Assembly: GCA_003117195.1 (NCBI GenBank)
Contig: BDSI01000050.1
Span: forward strand, 434,001 to 498,000
Direction: 5' to 3'
Origin: Eudorina sp. 2006-703-Eu-15
Lineage: Eukaryota > Chlorophyta > Chlorophyceae > Chlamydomonadales > Volvocaceae
DNA: 64,000 bases
Shown: one piece after another, positions 23,979 to 36,100 of the stretch
How positions within the stretch are numbered: position 1 is the stretch's first letter
Layout of the letters: the number at the start of each line of letters is the position of its first letter
Made by a program: the position numbers and the translations under genes
The notes under the pieces: generated by a model
Seen by the model: only the letters and a program-made list of their open reading frames with translations
The model's database searches: none
Told to the model about the DNA's origin: nothing

Positions 23979-26900
23979 ATGGACGCTGCCGGTGTCGACG
24001 ATGGGGGTTGGACCGTCGTTCGGGGCAAGGGCAAGGGCAAGCACAAAGGCACGTCTCTGAAGCGTGCGAGAGATGAATGCTGCCCCGGAGGTGGGTCGGC
24101 GCGGGGAACTTCTAGTGCAGGCCTGCGGCGGCCCTGGGTCCTCCTTCCATTCCGTCCCAGTCCCCCGGGCTCTCATCCAGCTCCGCCGTGCCCTTTCGTG
24201 CAGCTCCCACGCCCATCTCGTTCATTAGGAATAACTGATCCGGTAATGCCACCGACTTCATGCCCCGCTATGACACTACTTGAACGCCGCTGCCCCTACC
24301 TGCTCAGATGGAGGCTCATGCCCCGGCAACGGCCCCGCGTCCAGCCCTGCTGCGCCCGGCGCCGCCGCCACCGCTGCCGTCGCCCCTGCCCCGGGGGAGT
24401 TCCCCGCGTCCAGCTACCCCGACGACAGCTCCCGACCCGTGGGTCCGAAGCGCGGCCGGCGGGGCGCCGGCGTGTTCCGCGAGCGCAGGCCGGAGGAGCA
24501 GTGCGCGCAGCTCCTGAGCAGCGTCCAGAGCTGCAGGTGCGTTGACCCTTCCGCGGCTGTAGTTATCTCCAGCCTGGGTTTGTCTGTGCTGATCATTTAA
24601 ATCAGTCCCCGGGGTGGAGAGGGTGGGAGAGGATGGAGGAGGACAGGACGGTGGACGAGAGGATGGGGGAGGAGGAGGTGGAGGAGGGGATGGAGGAGGC
24701 GGAGGACGGTGGAGGAGAGGATGGAGGAGTAAGAGGAGGTGGAGGGGCCCTGGCCCGGCCCCGTATGCACCCGTATGCCTTCTCCACCGCCCTGTCCCGC
24801 GCCGCCCTGCCCCTCCCTGGCGCCCCCCTTCCGCTCTTGCCGTACATAGACATGAGGTGGCGAACAGCCCCTTCTTCGCCCGGCTGCTAACTGTGCTGGC
24901 GGAGGCGGCCGCGAATCACCTAGGCCACTTGCCGCACGAGAACGGCGGCGAGTACGGCGGCGACGCCGCCGGCCCCGGTGTCCGCTGCGGGATGGGAAGC
25001 AGTGGGGCGGACCAGCGGGCATCGACTGGTCGAGGTCATCGTGCAGCAGCATCACCACCGCCATCTGATGTGCACATGGACATGGAGGGGCATGGAGAGG
25101 GGCAGACCTCCCAGGGACCGTCCTCCGAGGGGCAGCGAGCGGCCGCAGCAGGCGGCGGTGGCGGTGGCGGTGGCGATGCCGCCGGGGCCGCGGGCGGCGG
25201 TGCGGCCTCCCTGGACGGTGTCGAGGGCGCCTCCCTGGACCGCTGGCGCTGCATGCGGCTGCTGGTGGTGTACGGCCTGGGGTCGCCCCACACCAGCCGA
25301 GTTTCGCGCTACCAGGTGCGGAGCCGCGGAGAGCCCCTTGTCCGCATCCAGTTGGCAGGCGGCCTGGTTAGTTGGTTGGTTGGTTAGTTGGTTGGTTGTC
25401 CTCCATACCCCTTCCTGCCTTGACACACATGGAGCGGCGCGACGCGACGTCGTTCCGACCCGACCCGACCCGACCCGACCCGACCCGACCCGACCCGACC
25501 CGACCCGACCCGACCCGACCGACCTGACCCGGTTGCGGCATTCTGAGACCCCTTGTACGTGCGTGTGCGTGTGCGTGCATGTGTATTGATTGATGATTCG
25601 CATCGGGCGACGTCGGCGGCTCCCCCATCGCCCGGAGGACAGTTGGCGCTGGTGCTGTTGCTCCGAGACCGGGTGCTGGGCGGCCTCACGTCGGCCGTAC
25701 AGTTGTACGATCCCGCCTTTGACGAAATCGATCGCATGGCGCTGCAGCAGCTCGGGATGGAGGTGAGGATCCGCGTGAGTGCGTGTGTGAGTGTGTGAGT
25801 GAGTGTGTGTAGGCGACTGACCACCCAGACTCTCATGACAGCCTCGACATAAGGACCGAATGGGAGCTTCGGACGCCGCCAGCAGGCCACTTCTGCGCCG
25901 TGTGCCGCCACGGGGTCACCCTAGGGCAGGGGCACGCCGAGGCATGGGAGCTTTGGACGCTGCCAGCAGGACACTTTAGCGTGCCGCCACATACACGTGT
26001 GCCGCCACATACATGTGTGCCGCCACATACATGTGTGCCGCCACATACATGTGTGCCGCCACATACATGTGTGCCGCCACATACACGTGTGCCGCCACAT
26101 ACATGTGTGCCGCCACATACATGTGTGCCGACACATACACGTGTGCCGCCACATACACGTGTGCCGCCACATACACGTGTGCCGCCACATACATGTGTGC
26201 CGCCACATACATGTGTGCCGCCACATACACGTGTGCCGCCACATACACGTGTGCCGCCACATACATGTGTGCCGACACATACATGTGTGCCGCCACATAC
26301 ATGTGTGCCGCCACATACACGTGTGCCACCACATACATGTGTGCCGCCACATACATGTGTGCCGCCACATACATGTGTGCCGCCACATACATGTGTGCCG
26401 CCACATACATGTGTGCCGCCACATACATGTGTGCCGCCACATACATGTGTGCCGCCACATACATGTGTGCCGCCACATACATGTGTGCCGCCACATACAT
26501 GTGTGCCGCCACATACATGTGTGCCGCCACATACATGTGTGCCGCCACATACATGTGTGCCGCCACATACATGTGTGCCGCCACATACATGTGTGCCGCC
26601 ACATACATGTGTGCCGCCACATACATGTGTGCCGCCACATACATGTGTGCCGCCACATACATGTGTGCCGCCACATACATGTGTGCCGCCACATACATGT
26701 GTGCCGCCACATACATGTGTGCCGCCACATACATGTGTGCCGCCACATACATGTGTGCCGCCACATACATGTGTGCCGCCACATACATGTGTGCCGCCAC
26801 ATACATGTGTGCCGCCACATACATGTGTGCCGCCACATACATGTGTGCCGCCACATACATGTGTGCCGCCACATACATGTGTGCCGCCACATACATGTGT

Positions 26901-28757
26901 GCCGCCACATACATGTGTGCCGCCACATACATGTGTGCCGCCACATACATGTGTGCCGCCACATACATGTGTGCCGCCACATACATGTGTGCCGCCACAT
27001 ACATGTGTGCCGCCACATACATGTGTGCCGCCACATACATGTGTGCCGCCACATACATGTGTGCCGCCACATACATGTGTGCCGCCACATACATGTGTGC
27101 CGCCACATACATGTGTGCCGCCACATACATGTGTGCCGCCACATACATGTGTGCCGCCACATACATGTGTGCCGCCACATACATGTGTGCCACCACATAC
27201 ATGTGTGCCGCCACATACATGTGTGCCGCCACATACATGTGTGCCGCCACATACATGTGTGCCGCCACATACATGTGTGCCGCCACATACATGTGTGCCA
27301 CCACATACATGTGTGCCGACACACCCTAGTGGGTCACCCGCGGGACAAACAGCGGCCCGGGGACGGCACCCGCAACGGGCGGAACGCTGGTGCTGGCGAG
27401 GCATCGGCATCCCGGGTGGCGGTCAGCGCCCCCGGTGGAGGTTGGAGCCTGGTGGGGTTCAATTGAAATGAGAAAGAAAGGAGAAAGAAACCCGAAAAAC
27501 GAGCCTGAAGCGGCTAGGTCGGGGGTTGAGACACCGTCCAGGAGCTCCGGAGACCGGTAGCTGCAAGGTGAAGTTACGGGCAGGGGTGGCCAGGCCTCCC
27601 CGTTCTCATGTCGTTCAAATGATGCCGTATGCCGTACTCCGCGCCCCGCTGTACCCCGCCGCACCCCGACCCCACACCTGGCCCGGCGGGAATGGGCCGG
27701 GTGGTTGGAGCGAGTCAGGTGGTGGAAGTGGACGAGGGCGGCGGCAGGAGGGTTTCGGAGCCGACTTTCTTCTACATGCCGCACTGCGAGGAGGTGCTGT
27801 ACGAAGCGTTGCTGCGCGCCAACTGGCCGCCGGGTCGCGGCGATATGGGGGACGGCGCCGGCGCCGGCGCGGGGGACTGCGGCGGCGCCAGCGGCGGGTT
27901 GCCGTTGTTGGCGGTGCTGGGGAACAGCTTTCAGGAGTACCTGCAGAGGTGTGTACGGGCGCTGTCGTGCAGGAGGATGTTGCCGAAGACCAAGGGGGCA
28001 CATTAGTGTGAACCCCAGACTGTGGAGTTAACCACACAGGGTTGAACTGACTCGCGTGCGTGCGGCAGGTGCCAACCCGCCGTCCAAATCCGCTCTGTCC
28101 GGGGCGATGCCGACTCGTTCCGCCGTACTGTCGTACTGTCGTACTGTCGTACCATGAGGGCCGAAGCTCGCCGCCGCCGCCTCCCGGGTGCCTTGGGCCG
28201 GCCTCCACGCACGATCACATGACGGGCTGCTCCACGGCCTGACTGACACGTCTGCGCACAGCGCCTTCTGATTCGTCCGCGTCATCTGTTAATTAACGCG
28301 TCACCTGTTACCTGCCAACTGTAAACGGCCAACGACCCACCGACAGGTGGACGATGCGGCGGGCGGGTAGCTGCGGTGCGGGCGGCGGCAGCAACGCCGC
28401 CAGAGCCCGACGAGCTCAGACTGCCGACCCGGGTCCCGTGGTTCGCTGCTGCCTGGCGGGTAGGTCGGTTAGTTAGTTGATCGATCAGTTGGTCAGGGAC
28501 CACGGGGTCTTGCGAAATCTTACCGTGTCCCGCTCTCCGTATCAACCCCCGCAGGAGCTGTGGCGGAGCACGCCACCCCCGACCTTCGCTTCCCCGTGGC
28601 CTCTGCCTTCAATGCCATGTCACTGCACCTCTTCCCGCCCTCACCACAGCTGGAAGGGCTGGCCCTGGCCCTAGGGGAGGACGAGCAGCGGGACAATGGC
28701 TCTGGTGGATCGCCTCCGGAAGCTGGGGCCAAGTCGGGTGGGGGGGCCGACTTGTGA
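23979..28757 (+). CDS. SRR1: SRR1-domain protein (SRR1-like)
   Basis: Exons are 23979-24090, 24308-24536, 24850-25315, 25643-25762, 27719-27948, 28347-28459 and 28555-28757. Phases agree throughout and give 490 residues. The N-terminus has GWTVVRGKGKGK, like the WTVV plus basic stretch of plant SRR1 proteins. The SRR1 domain follows: LVVYGLGSP (exon 3), LALVLLL and LYDPAFDEID (exon 4), FFYMPHCEEVLYEALLRANW and LGNSFQEYL (exon 5), and a C-terminal FNAMSLHLFP. Exon 6 is the least certain part. In Arabidopsis SRR1 acts in phytochrome B and clock signalling, and yeast and animal relatives are linked to other processes, so the role in an alga is open. Low-complexity Ala/Gly inserts in exon 3 and exon 5 lengthen it. 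Intron 4 (1,956 nt) contains a minisatellite. Confidence 0.85.
25456..25520 (+). repeat. (CGACC)n pentanucleotide repeat in SRR1 intron 3
   Basis: About 13 uninterrupted copies, preceded by a GGTT/AGTT tract at 25368-25400. It lies between SRR1 exons 3 and 4. Confidence 0.9.
25981..27322 (+). repeat. 18-bp minisatellite, 74 copies, in SRR1 intron 4
   Basis: The unit is GTGCCGCCACATACATGT, with 74 full copies and a partial one. Variants concentrate at the left end: units 1, 6, 9, 10, 11, 14, 15 and 19 end in CACGT, which creates a CACGTG (G-box) at each junction. Units 9 and 17 have GACAC and unit 20 has CCACCAC. Units 21 to about 66 look identical. Because the unit has no stop codon in any frame, all six frames stay open for 1.3 kb. 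Confidence 0.97.
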
Positions 28758-30168
28758 ATTGTAACTAAGAGGTGTCGAGTTCTCGCAGGATATTGCCGCA
28801 TACGGCCCTTCGGCGTGTGTTTAGAAATGCAACCCGCCCACCCGCCCGATCCCGGGTGGCAATACACTTGCCAAATAACCTGCAAGAAAATACTTACCAA
28901 ACGTAGGCGCGGCGTGTGTGTGTGTGAGAGAGAGAGAGAGCGTACGTTCTGCGCGTTGTTGTTGGCTACCAGCGCCGCTGCGGCCGTTACATACGCTGAC
29001 ACTGCTGCATTGGGCGCTGTGTGTGCTGTGCTGGTGATCAGGGCTGCAGCACACTGGGTACGGCAAGTACGACGATGTGGTCGATCCGGGCAGCCGTGAA
29101 GAGAACCGCTCCATGCACCTAGTCGATTGAACCGGGACAGACAGCGGAGAGCATTGCTGCGCGGTTTCAGCGAGGAAACCCGCGATTGCTTGTGCGTCAT
29201 TGACACGTTGAACGTGCGGTAAAGGGGTGAGTGTCTGTGTGTGTGTGTGTGGGGGGGGGGGATTGGGAAGGTTTCACAACAGTGGTCATGTGTGTGGGCG
29301 GACTCCCACCCGCCCTCCCAGCTCCCACCCGTAGGTACCGCCCGAGGTACATACGGCAGGATACGGCGGTGCGTCGGCCGGGTTCGTGTGACAGGACTGT
29401 CGGCAGGACCTACCGGCGTCATACCACTGGGAGACGTCTGCGGTGGAATCGATGTGCGCAGCGGCCATTGCAGTGCCCGCCGGGACCCGAGCAAGAGAGG
29501 CATCCAAAGGAAACACAACGCCGCGGAGAACATGGAGAGGGACTGAAACCGCCGACCGACAAAACCCCCAAACACGCAGATGCAGGCAGCGGGGCATGAC
29601 TGCTGCCGCAGGCAGGGCCCCAGCCGGCACACCCATGCGCGCAGGGCGCGCGCGGCTCGTCATTCGCCTCAGCCTTGCTATGTATCTAGCTAACACCGTG
29701 TTACAATTTTGGGGCTGAACATGGGCAGTTGTATGTGTGGCATACCGCACGGGCATCTCCGGGCTTCACTGCGCCCCGAACATGTCTCACACACATGCCG
29801 TTGTAACGGTTAATTAGTATGCCGTTGCCTGCCACCGACCACCCACGCAGGGCGCACCGGATGCGGATAGATTAGGACAGGTTAATATGGTAACTGGTTT
29901 GGGTCGGGCGGGCATCTCATAAAACACCTGCGCAAGTACGACGTGGGCGCCCCATACACAGGCACACCATAGGCCTGCCACCGTGCAGCACGCACCATCC
30001 CGGAAGCACCCCACGCCGCCCGTGCTCAAAGGAGGCTCACACGCCAGATCTGGACCCTGATGATGGGCGACAGCCGATGAACTACAGACCCCCATCCCAC
30101 AGGATCAGAGCTAGTCCCCGGATGGATGCCCGGCATGCGCGCCGGGCCCCCTTTGTCTAATGCATGCA
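28758..30168. other. Convergent intergenic region between SRR1 and the lectin gene
   Basis: It contains TGTAA at 28760-28764, three bases after the SRR1 stop codon, a dispersed repeat at 28815-28910, GT and G runs (29236-29262), and a minus-strand TGTAA at 29705-29701 that could end the lectin transcript about 460 bases after its stop. No further gene was seen. Confidence 0.5.
28815..28910 (+). repeat. Dispersed repeat, copy 1
   Basis: Starts GTGTGTTTAGAAATGCAACC and continues through a C-rich block, GGTGGCAATA and CTTACCA. The same sequence occurs in reverse complement at 45282-45378, with roughly 85 per cent identity by eye. It has no coding pattern. Confidence 0.7.
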
Positions 30169-33100
30169 TCACGCACTAGCTGTCAACCAGTCATAGTCCC
30201 CCTCGCCCTGCCCTCCAGATGAAATGTCCATTCCACCTCCCATAGTACAGACGTACGAAACCGTAAACCATTTGTACGTCCCAAAGCAAGGGTCGCCTGA
30301 CATGGAGTGTCCGTCAACTGTGCACGAAGCCTCGCCGTAGCAGTACTGCTGTACGGCCGCCTGGAAGCCCGCCGCGCTGCAGTTGGTGTCTACCATGGAT
30401 AAGGGGTCGAAGATGCTGTCGCACGTGGTGCTGTCGTTCCGGCCGTAAAAGGCGTAGGGGATGTCGCTGATGACCATGCCGGTTGGGCATTGCAACTTGG
30501 CGGGCATTGAAGCCTCGCACACCGGGCCGACGTCGCCAGTGTAGAAGGTATTGGCTGCGACCCATTAGTAAGGAGGCGCCAAGGAAGGGACAGGAGGTAA
30601 TCATTATTGGGAACCTGCCGCCGGCGGGAGAATAGAGAGTACCGTACTATACAAGTATACATCCTCCTTTATTTCTATCGCAACGTGCTGGTCGTGTGTA
30701 CGACAAAGCCGGTGTTCTGTACTTCAGGGTTGACTCAGCGTCTCCTTAACTTTGCGGATGCACGTACGATTGATGAATAATAATATTCAATTGCTAGTAG
30801 ACAGCGGTGGGCGCCGATGATCCGATTGTGGGTTCCGCTGTAACATGCATTCATCCATGTCCCAGACAGTACGGACATCACGTACAGTGCGGACAAGTGA
30901 GCTTTGCCCACACGCAAACCAAGGAGTACGGACGGAAGCAATAAAGCGACGTACACACGACAAGAGTTGTAGGGGCGTGAAAGGCCAGGCAACCGCGTGC
31001 GCTCGAGGATAAGCAACTTTCACGAATGAGGTCGATGCTTCAGCACTAACAAAACGGTTGTTGTGGAAATGATTTGTACCTGGCTTGCGTGGGCGCGGTG
31101 TCGGAGGCGGCGGTGACGGTGGCGGCGATGACGGGCGAGGCGGTGACGGTGGCGGCGATGACGGGCGAGGAGGTGATGGCGGCGGCGATGACGGGCGAGG
31201 TGGTGGCGGCGGCGGCGACGACGGCGCTGCGTTGAGGGTGAGAATGGCGGCCCGACAGAATGAGTGGGATCGGGGGACACTCATCAGGGTTTGTGGAAAG
31301 CTGGACTGAAGCGCCCTCCCCAGAAACAGTGACGCTGGATGAGGAAAGCCTCCTAGCTAATCACCTCGCCCAGAAGTAATACGAAAGCAAGTGGTACGGC
31401 ATCTCAACGACTCAGCTCAACATAGATCATAATAACACCATAGAGGAGCATGCACCGACCTGGCACACAAGTGTACGAAACCGTCATCCATTTGTACGTC
31501 CCACCGCAAGGGTCGCCTGACATGGAGTGTCCGTCAACTGTGCAGGAAGCCCTGCCAGAGCAGTACTTCTGTACGGCCGCCTGGAAGCCCGCCGCGCTGC
31601 AGTTGGTGTCTGACATGAAACCGCCGATGTCGCACGTGGTGTTGTCGTTCCGGCCGTAGAAGGCGTAGGGGATGTCGTTGATGACCATGCCGGCTGGGCA
31701 TTTCAACTTGGCGGGCAGAGACTGCTCGCACACCGGGCCGACGTCGCCAATGTAGAAGGTATTGGCTGCGACCCAGTAGTAGGGAGGCGCCAAGGAAGGG
31801 AACGACTGGACGTCATTATGCTGGAGACTGCCGACGGAGGAATGGAGAGCAGACGGCGCGCGGGACGGACAAGCCTCCCAAGCTCGCTCAACCATTCGTT
31901 CAAGTAAGGTTGATTTGCATGTATATATATATATATATATGACAAATCTTAAGTATCACGTGATGTCGCATGTACGTACATATGAATGAATGAACGCTAC
32001 AGCGGACCCCAAAGGGTACATATGTGCAACAGCGGTGTGCTTATTAGGTTGAAGTGGCGCGAATCCTTAATTCTCCACCGGCACCTGGTGCCCGTCCTTT
32101 CGCCTGAATATGCTCTTTCTCATGTTCGTCCTGTCGAGGTGACTGCTGGCTACGAAGTAGATGGGGCATGGGGCCCCTGTGGATGACGCGGCGGGCGGCG
32201 CCCAATGCAAGTTCTTACGAACGGAGGGTTTCGTCGTCGTTTTCCCCCACCCTCCCCGCTCCCCGCCGTGTATGTGTCCGTGTGCTTTCTTACCCCACGA
32301 ATGCTTCGATTCCCTGGGGCCTGTATAAGGTTTACCTGGAGACGGCAAAGGCTTCTCTAGGTGCTGGGACAGCGCTTCATCACACGGTACGTACCTAGCT
32401 AGGATACAGGGCCGTCCGTTGTACGACACCTACCACACTCCCCTCCCACTGAAAGGGACGCACGGTCCTAGTACCGGAAGGCGCGCCAGCCGTGCTCGCT
32501 GTTTCCAACCCAGAGCCGCCGTGGGTAACTAGTCCACAGTCCACGTCATGTGGCGCCCAGAGGCTGGCATGCGCCTGGCCCATTCTGGGGGTTAGGGGTT
32601 TTTGAGCATGTACCCTTCTCCTAGTCATCTCATTACACCAATTTTCCAGAACCTCTGGCGTGGTCATACAATGCTGTCATAAGAGATCGAACCGGGGTCG
32701 GTATTCGTCCTTAGTCTAGGAGGGTCTTGACACCATTTGTTGTAGGTGAGGGCCTGTGAGGGCTGTTATAGAAGGACTATACCTGGGGGACGTGGAGGCG
32801 GTGTCGGGGACGGCGGCGGTGATGGCGGGCGAGGCGGTGACGGCGGCAGCGGTGGCGGGCGAGGCGGGGACGGCGGCGGCGGCGGCGGTGACGGCGGGTA
32901 CGGCTGGTGAGGCGGTGACGGCGGCGGCGATGACCGCGCTGCAGTCGTTGGGGGTGGGAATGGCGGCCCCGACAGACTGACTGGGCGGGCGGGATCGCGA
33001 AACCCATCAGGGTTCGTGGTACGTGTGCTGGACTGCTAAGGCCTCGCTGGCATCAGTGCCACACACAAGATGCACGGCCAAGTGGGTGTGAACGAACCCG

Positions 33101-36100
33101 CGCTGCGGAGTCCATCCACGTCTTTGTACCCCTTCATCGTGAAAAGATCCCGCCCCCGCACTGCCGACCAGCCGCCAGATGCGTCACTTGCTGCGTGTGC
33201 GTGTGCGTGTGCGTGTGCGTGTGCGTGTGCGTGTGCGTGTGCGTGTGCGTGTGCGTGTGCGTGTGCGTGTGCGTGTGCGTGTGCGTGTGCGTGTGCGTGT
33301 GCGTGTGCGTGTGCGTGTGCGTGTGCGTGAAGAGGGACGGGGTTGTTGGTTACGTAGGGGCGGGGTCCCGGGTCTCCTTTTAAGTGCGCTGCTGATGTGA
33401 AAAAGCGTTTGTCCGGTGTGCTGGCGCTAGGGTTCCCTCCGGCTGGGCATTGCAACTTGGCGGGCATTGAAGCCTCGCACACCGGGCCGACTTTGCCAGT
33501 GTAGAAGGTATTGGCTGCGACCCATTAGTAAGGAGGCGCCAAGGAAGGGACAGGAGGTAATCATTATTGGGAACCTGCCGCCGGCGGGAGAATAGAGAGT
33601 ACCGTACTATACAAGTATACATCCTCCTTTATTTCTATCGCAACGTGCTGGTCGTGTGTACGACAAAGCCGGTGTTCTGTACTTCAGGGTTGACTCAGCG
33701 TCTCCTTAACTTTGCGGATGCACGTACGATTGATGAATAATAATATTCAATTGCTAGTAGACAGCGGTGGGCGCCGATGATCCGATTGTGGGTTCCGCTG
33801 TAACATGCATTCATCCATGTCCCAGACAGTACGGACATCACGTACAGTGCGGACAAGTGAGCTTTGCCCACACGCAAACCAAGGAGTACGGACGGAAGCA
33901 ATAAAGCGACGTACACACGACAAGAGTTGTAGGGGCGTGAAAGGCCAGGCAACCGCGTGCGCTCGAGGATAAGCAACTTTCACGAATGAGGTCGATGCTT
34001 CAGCACTAACAAAACGGTTGTTGTGGAAATGATTTGTACCTGGCTTGCGTGGGCGCGGTGTCGGAGGCGGCGGTGACGGTGGCGGCGATGACGGGCGAGG
34101 CGGTGACGGTGGCGGCGATGACGGGCGAGGAGGTGATGGCGGCGGCGATGACGGGCGAGGTGGTGGCGGCGGCGGCGACGACGGCGCTGCGTTGAGGGTG
34201 AGAATGGCGGCCCGACAGAATGAGTGGGATCGGGGGACACTCATCAGGGTTTGTGGAAAGCTGGACTGAAGCGCCCTCCCCAGAAACAGTGACGCTGGAT
34301 GAGGAAAGCCTCCTAGCTAATCACCTCGCCCAGAAGTAATACGAAAGCAAGTGGTACGGCATCTCAACGACTCAGCTCAACATAGATCATAATAACACCA
34401 TAGAGGAGCATGCACCGACCTGGCACACAAGTGTACGAAACCGTCATCCATTTGTACGTCCCACCGCAAGGGTCGCCTGACATGGAGTGTCCGTCAACTG
34501 TGCAGGAAGCCCTGCCAGAGCAGTACTTCTGTACGGCCGCCTGGAAGCCCGCCGCGCTGCAGTTGGTGTCTGACATGAAACCGCCGATGTCGCACGTGGT
34601 GTTGTCGTTCCGGCCGTAGAAGGCGTAGGGGATGTCGTTGATGACCATGCCGGCTGGGCATTTCAACTTGGCGGGCAGAGACTGCTCGCACACCGGGCCG
34701 ACGTCGCCAATGTAGAAGGTATTGGCTGCGACCCAGTAGTAGGGAGGCGCCAAGGAAGGGAACGACTGGACGTCATTATGCTGGAGACTGCCGACGGAGG
34801 AATGGAGAGCAGACGGCGCGCGGGACGGACAAGCCTCCCAAGCTCGCTCAACCATTCGTTCAAGTAAGGTTGATTTGCATGTATATATGACAAATCTTAA
34901 GTATCACGTGCGTGATGCATGTACGTACATATGAATGAATGAACGCTACAGCGGACCCCAAAGGGTACATATGTGCAACAGCGGTGTGCTTATTAGGTTG
35001 AAGTGGCGCGAATCCTTAATTCTCCACCGGCACCTGGTGCCCGTCCTTTCGCCTGAATATGCTCTTTCTCATGTTCGTCCTGTCGAGGTGACTGCTGGCT
35101 ACGAAGTAGATGGGGGCATGGGGCCCCTGTGGGTGACGCGGCGGGCGGCGCCCAATGCAAGTTCTTACGAACGGAGGGTTTCGTCGTCGTTTTCCCCCAC
35201 CCTCCCCGCTCCCCGCCGTGTATGTGTCCGTGTGCTTTCTTACCCCCACGAATGCTTCGATTCCCTGGGGCCTGTATAAGGTTTACCTGGAGACGGCAAA
35301 GGCTTCTCTAGGTGCTGGGACAGCGCTTCATCACACGGTACGTACCTAGCTAGGATACAGGGCCGTCCGTTGTACGACACCTACCACACTCCCCTCCCAC
35401 TGAAAGGGACGCACGGTCCTAGTACCGGAAGGCGCGCCAGCCGTGCTCGCTGTTTCCAACCCAGAGCCGCCGTGGGTAACTAGTCCACAGTCCACGTCAT
35501 GTGGCGCCCAGAGGCTGGCATGCGCCTGGCCCATTCTGGGGGTTAGGGGTTTTTGAGCATGTACCCTTCTCCTAGTCATCTCATTACACCAATTTTCCAG
35601 AACCTCTGGCGTGGTCATACAATGCTGTCATAAGAGATCGAACCGGGGTCGGTATTCGTCCTTAGTCTAGGAGGGTCTTGACACCATTTGTTGTAGGTGA
35701 GGGCCTGTGAGGGCTGTTATAGAAGGACTATACCTGGGGGACGTGGAGGCGGTGTCGGGGACGGCGGCGGTGATGGCGGGCGAGGCGGTGACGGCGGCAG
35801 CGGTGGCGGGCGAGGCGGGGACGGCGGCGGCGGCGGCGGTGACGGCGGGTACGGCTGGTGAGGCGGTGACGGCGGCGGCGATGACCGCGCTGCAGTCGTT
35901 GGGGGTGGGAATGGCGGCCCGACAGACTGACTGGGCGGGCGGGATCGCGAAACCCATCAGGGTTCGTGGTACGTGTGCTGGACTGCTAAGGCCTCGCTGG
36001 CATCAGTGCCACACACAAGATGCACGGCCAAGTGGGTGTGAACGAACCCGCGCTGCGGAGTCCATCCACGTCTTTGTACCCCTTCATCGTGAAAAGATCC

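Noticed and set aside
25833..27471. Very long open frames on both strands with hexapeptide repeats
   Set aside because: The 18-bp unit has no stop in any frame, so all six frames are open; the region is an intron of the SRR1-domain gene.
32941..33007. Extra C at about 32969 as a frameshift in the duplicated proline linker
   Set aside because: The splice acceptor lies after it (exon starts 32938), so the extra base is intronic and the 156-nt exon is unchanged.
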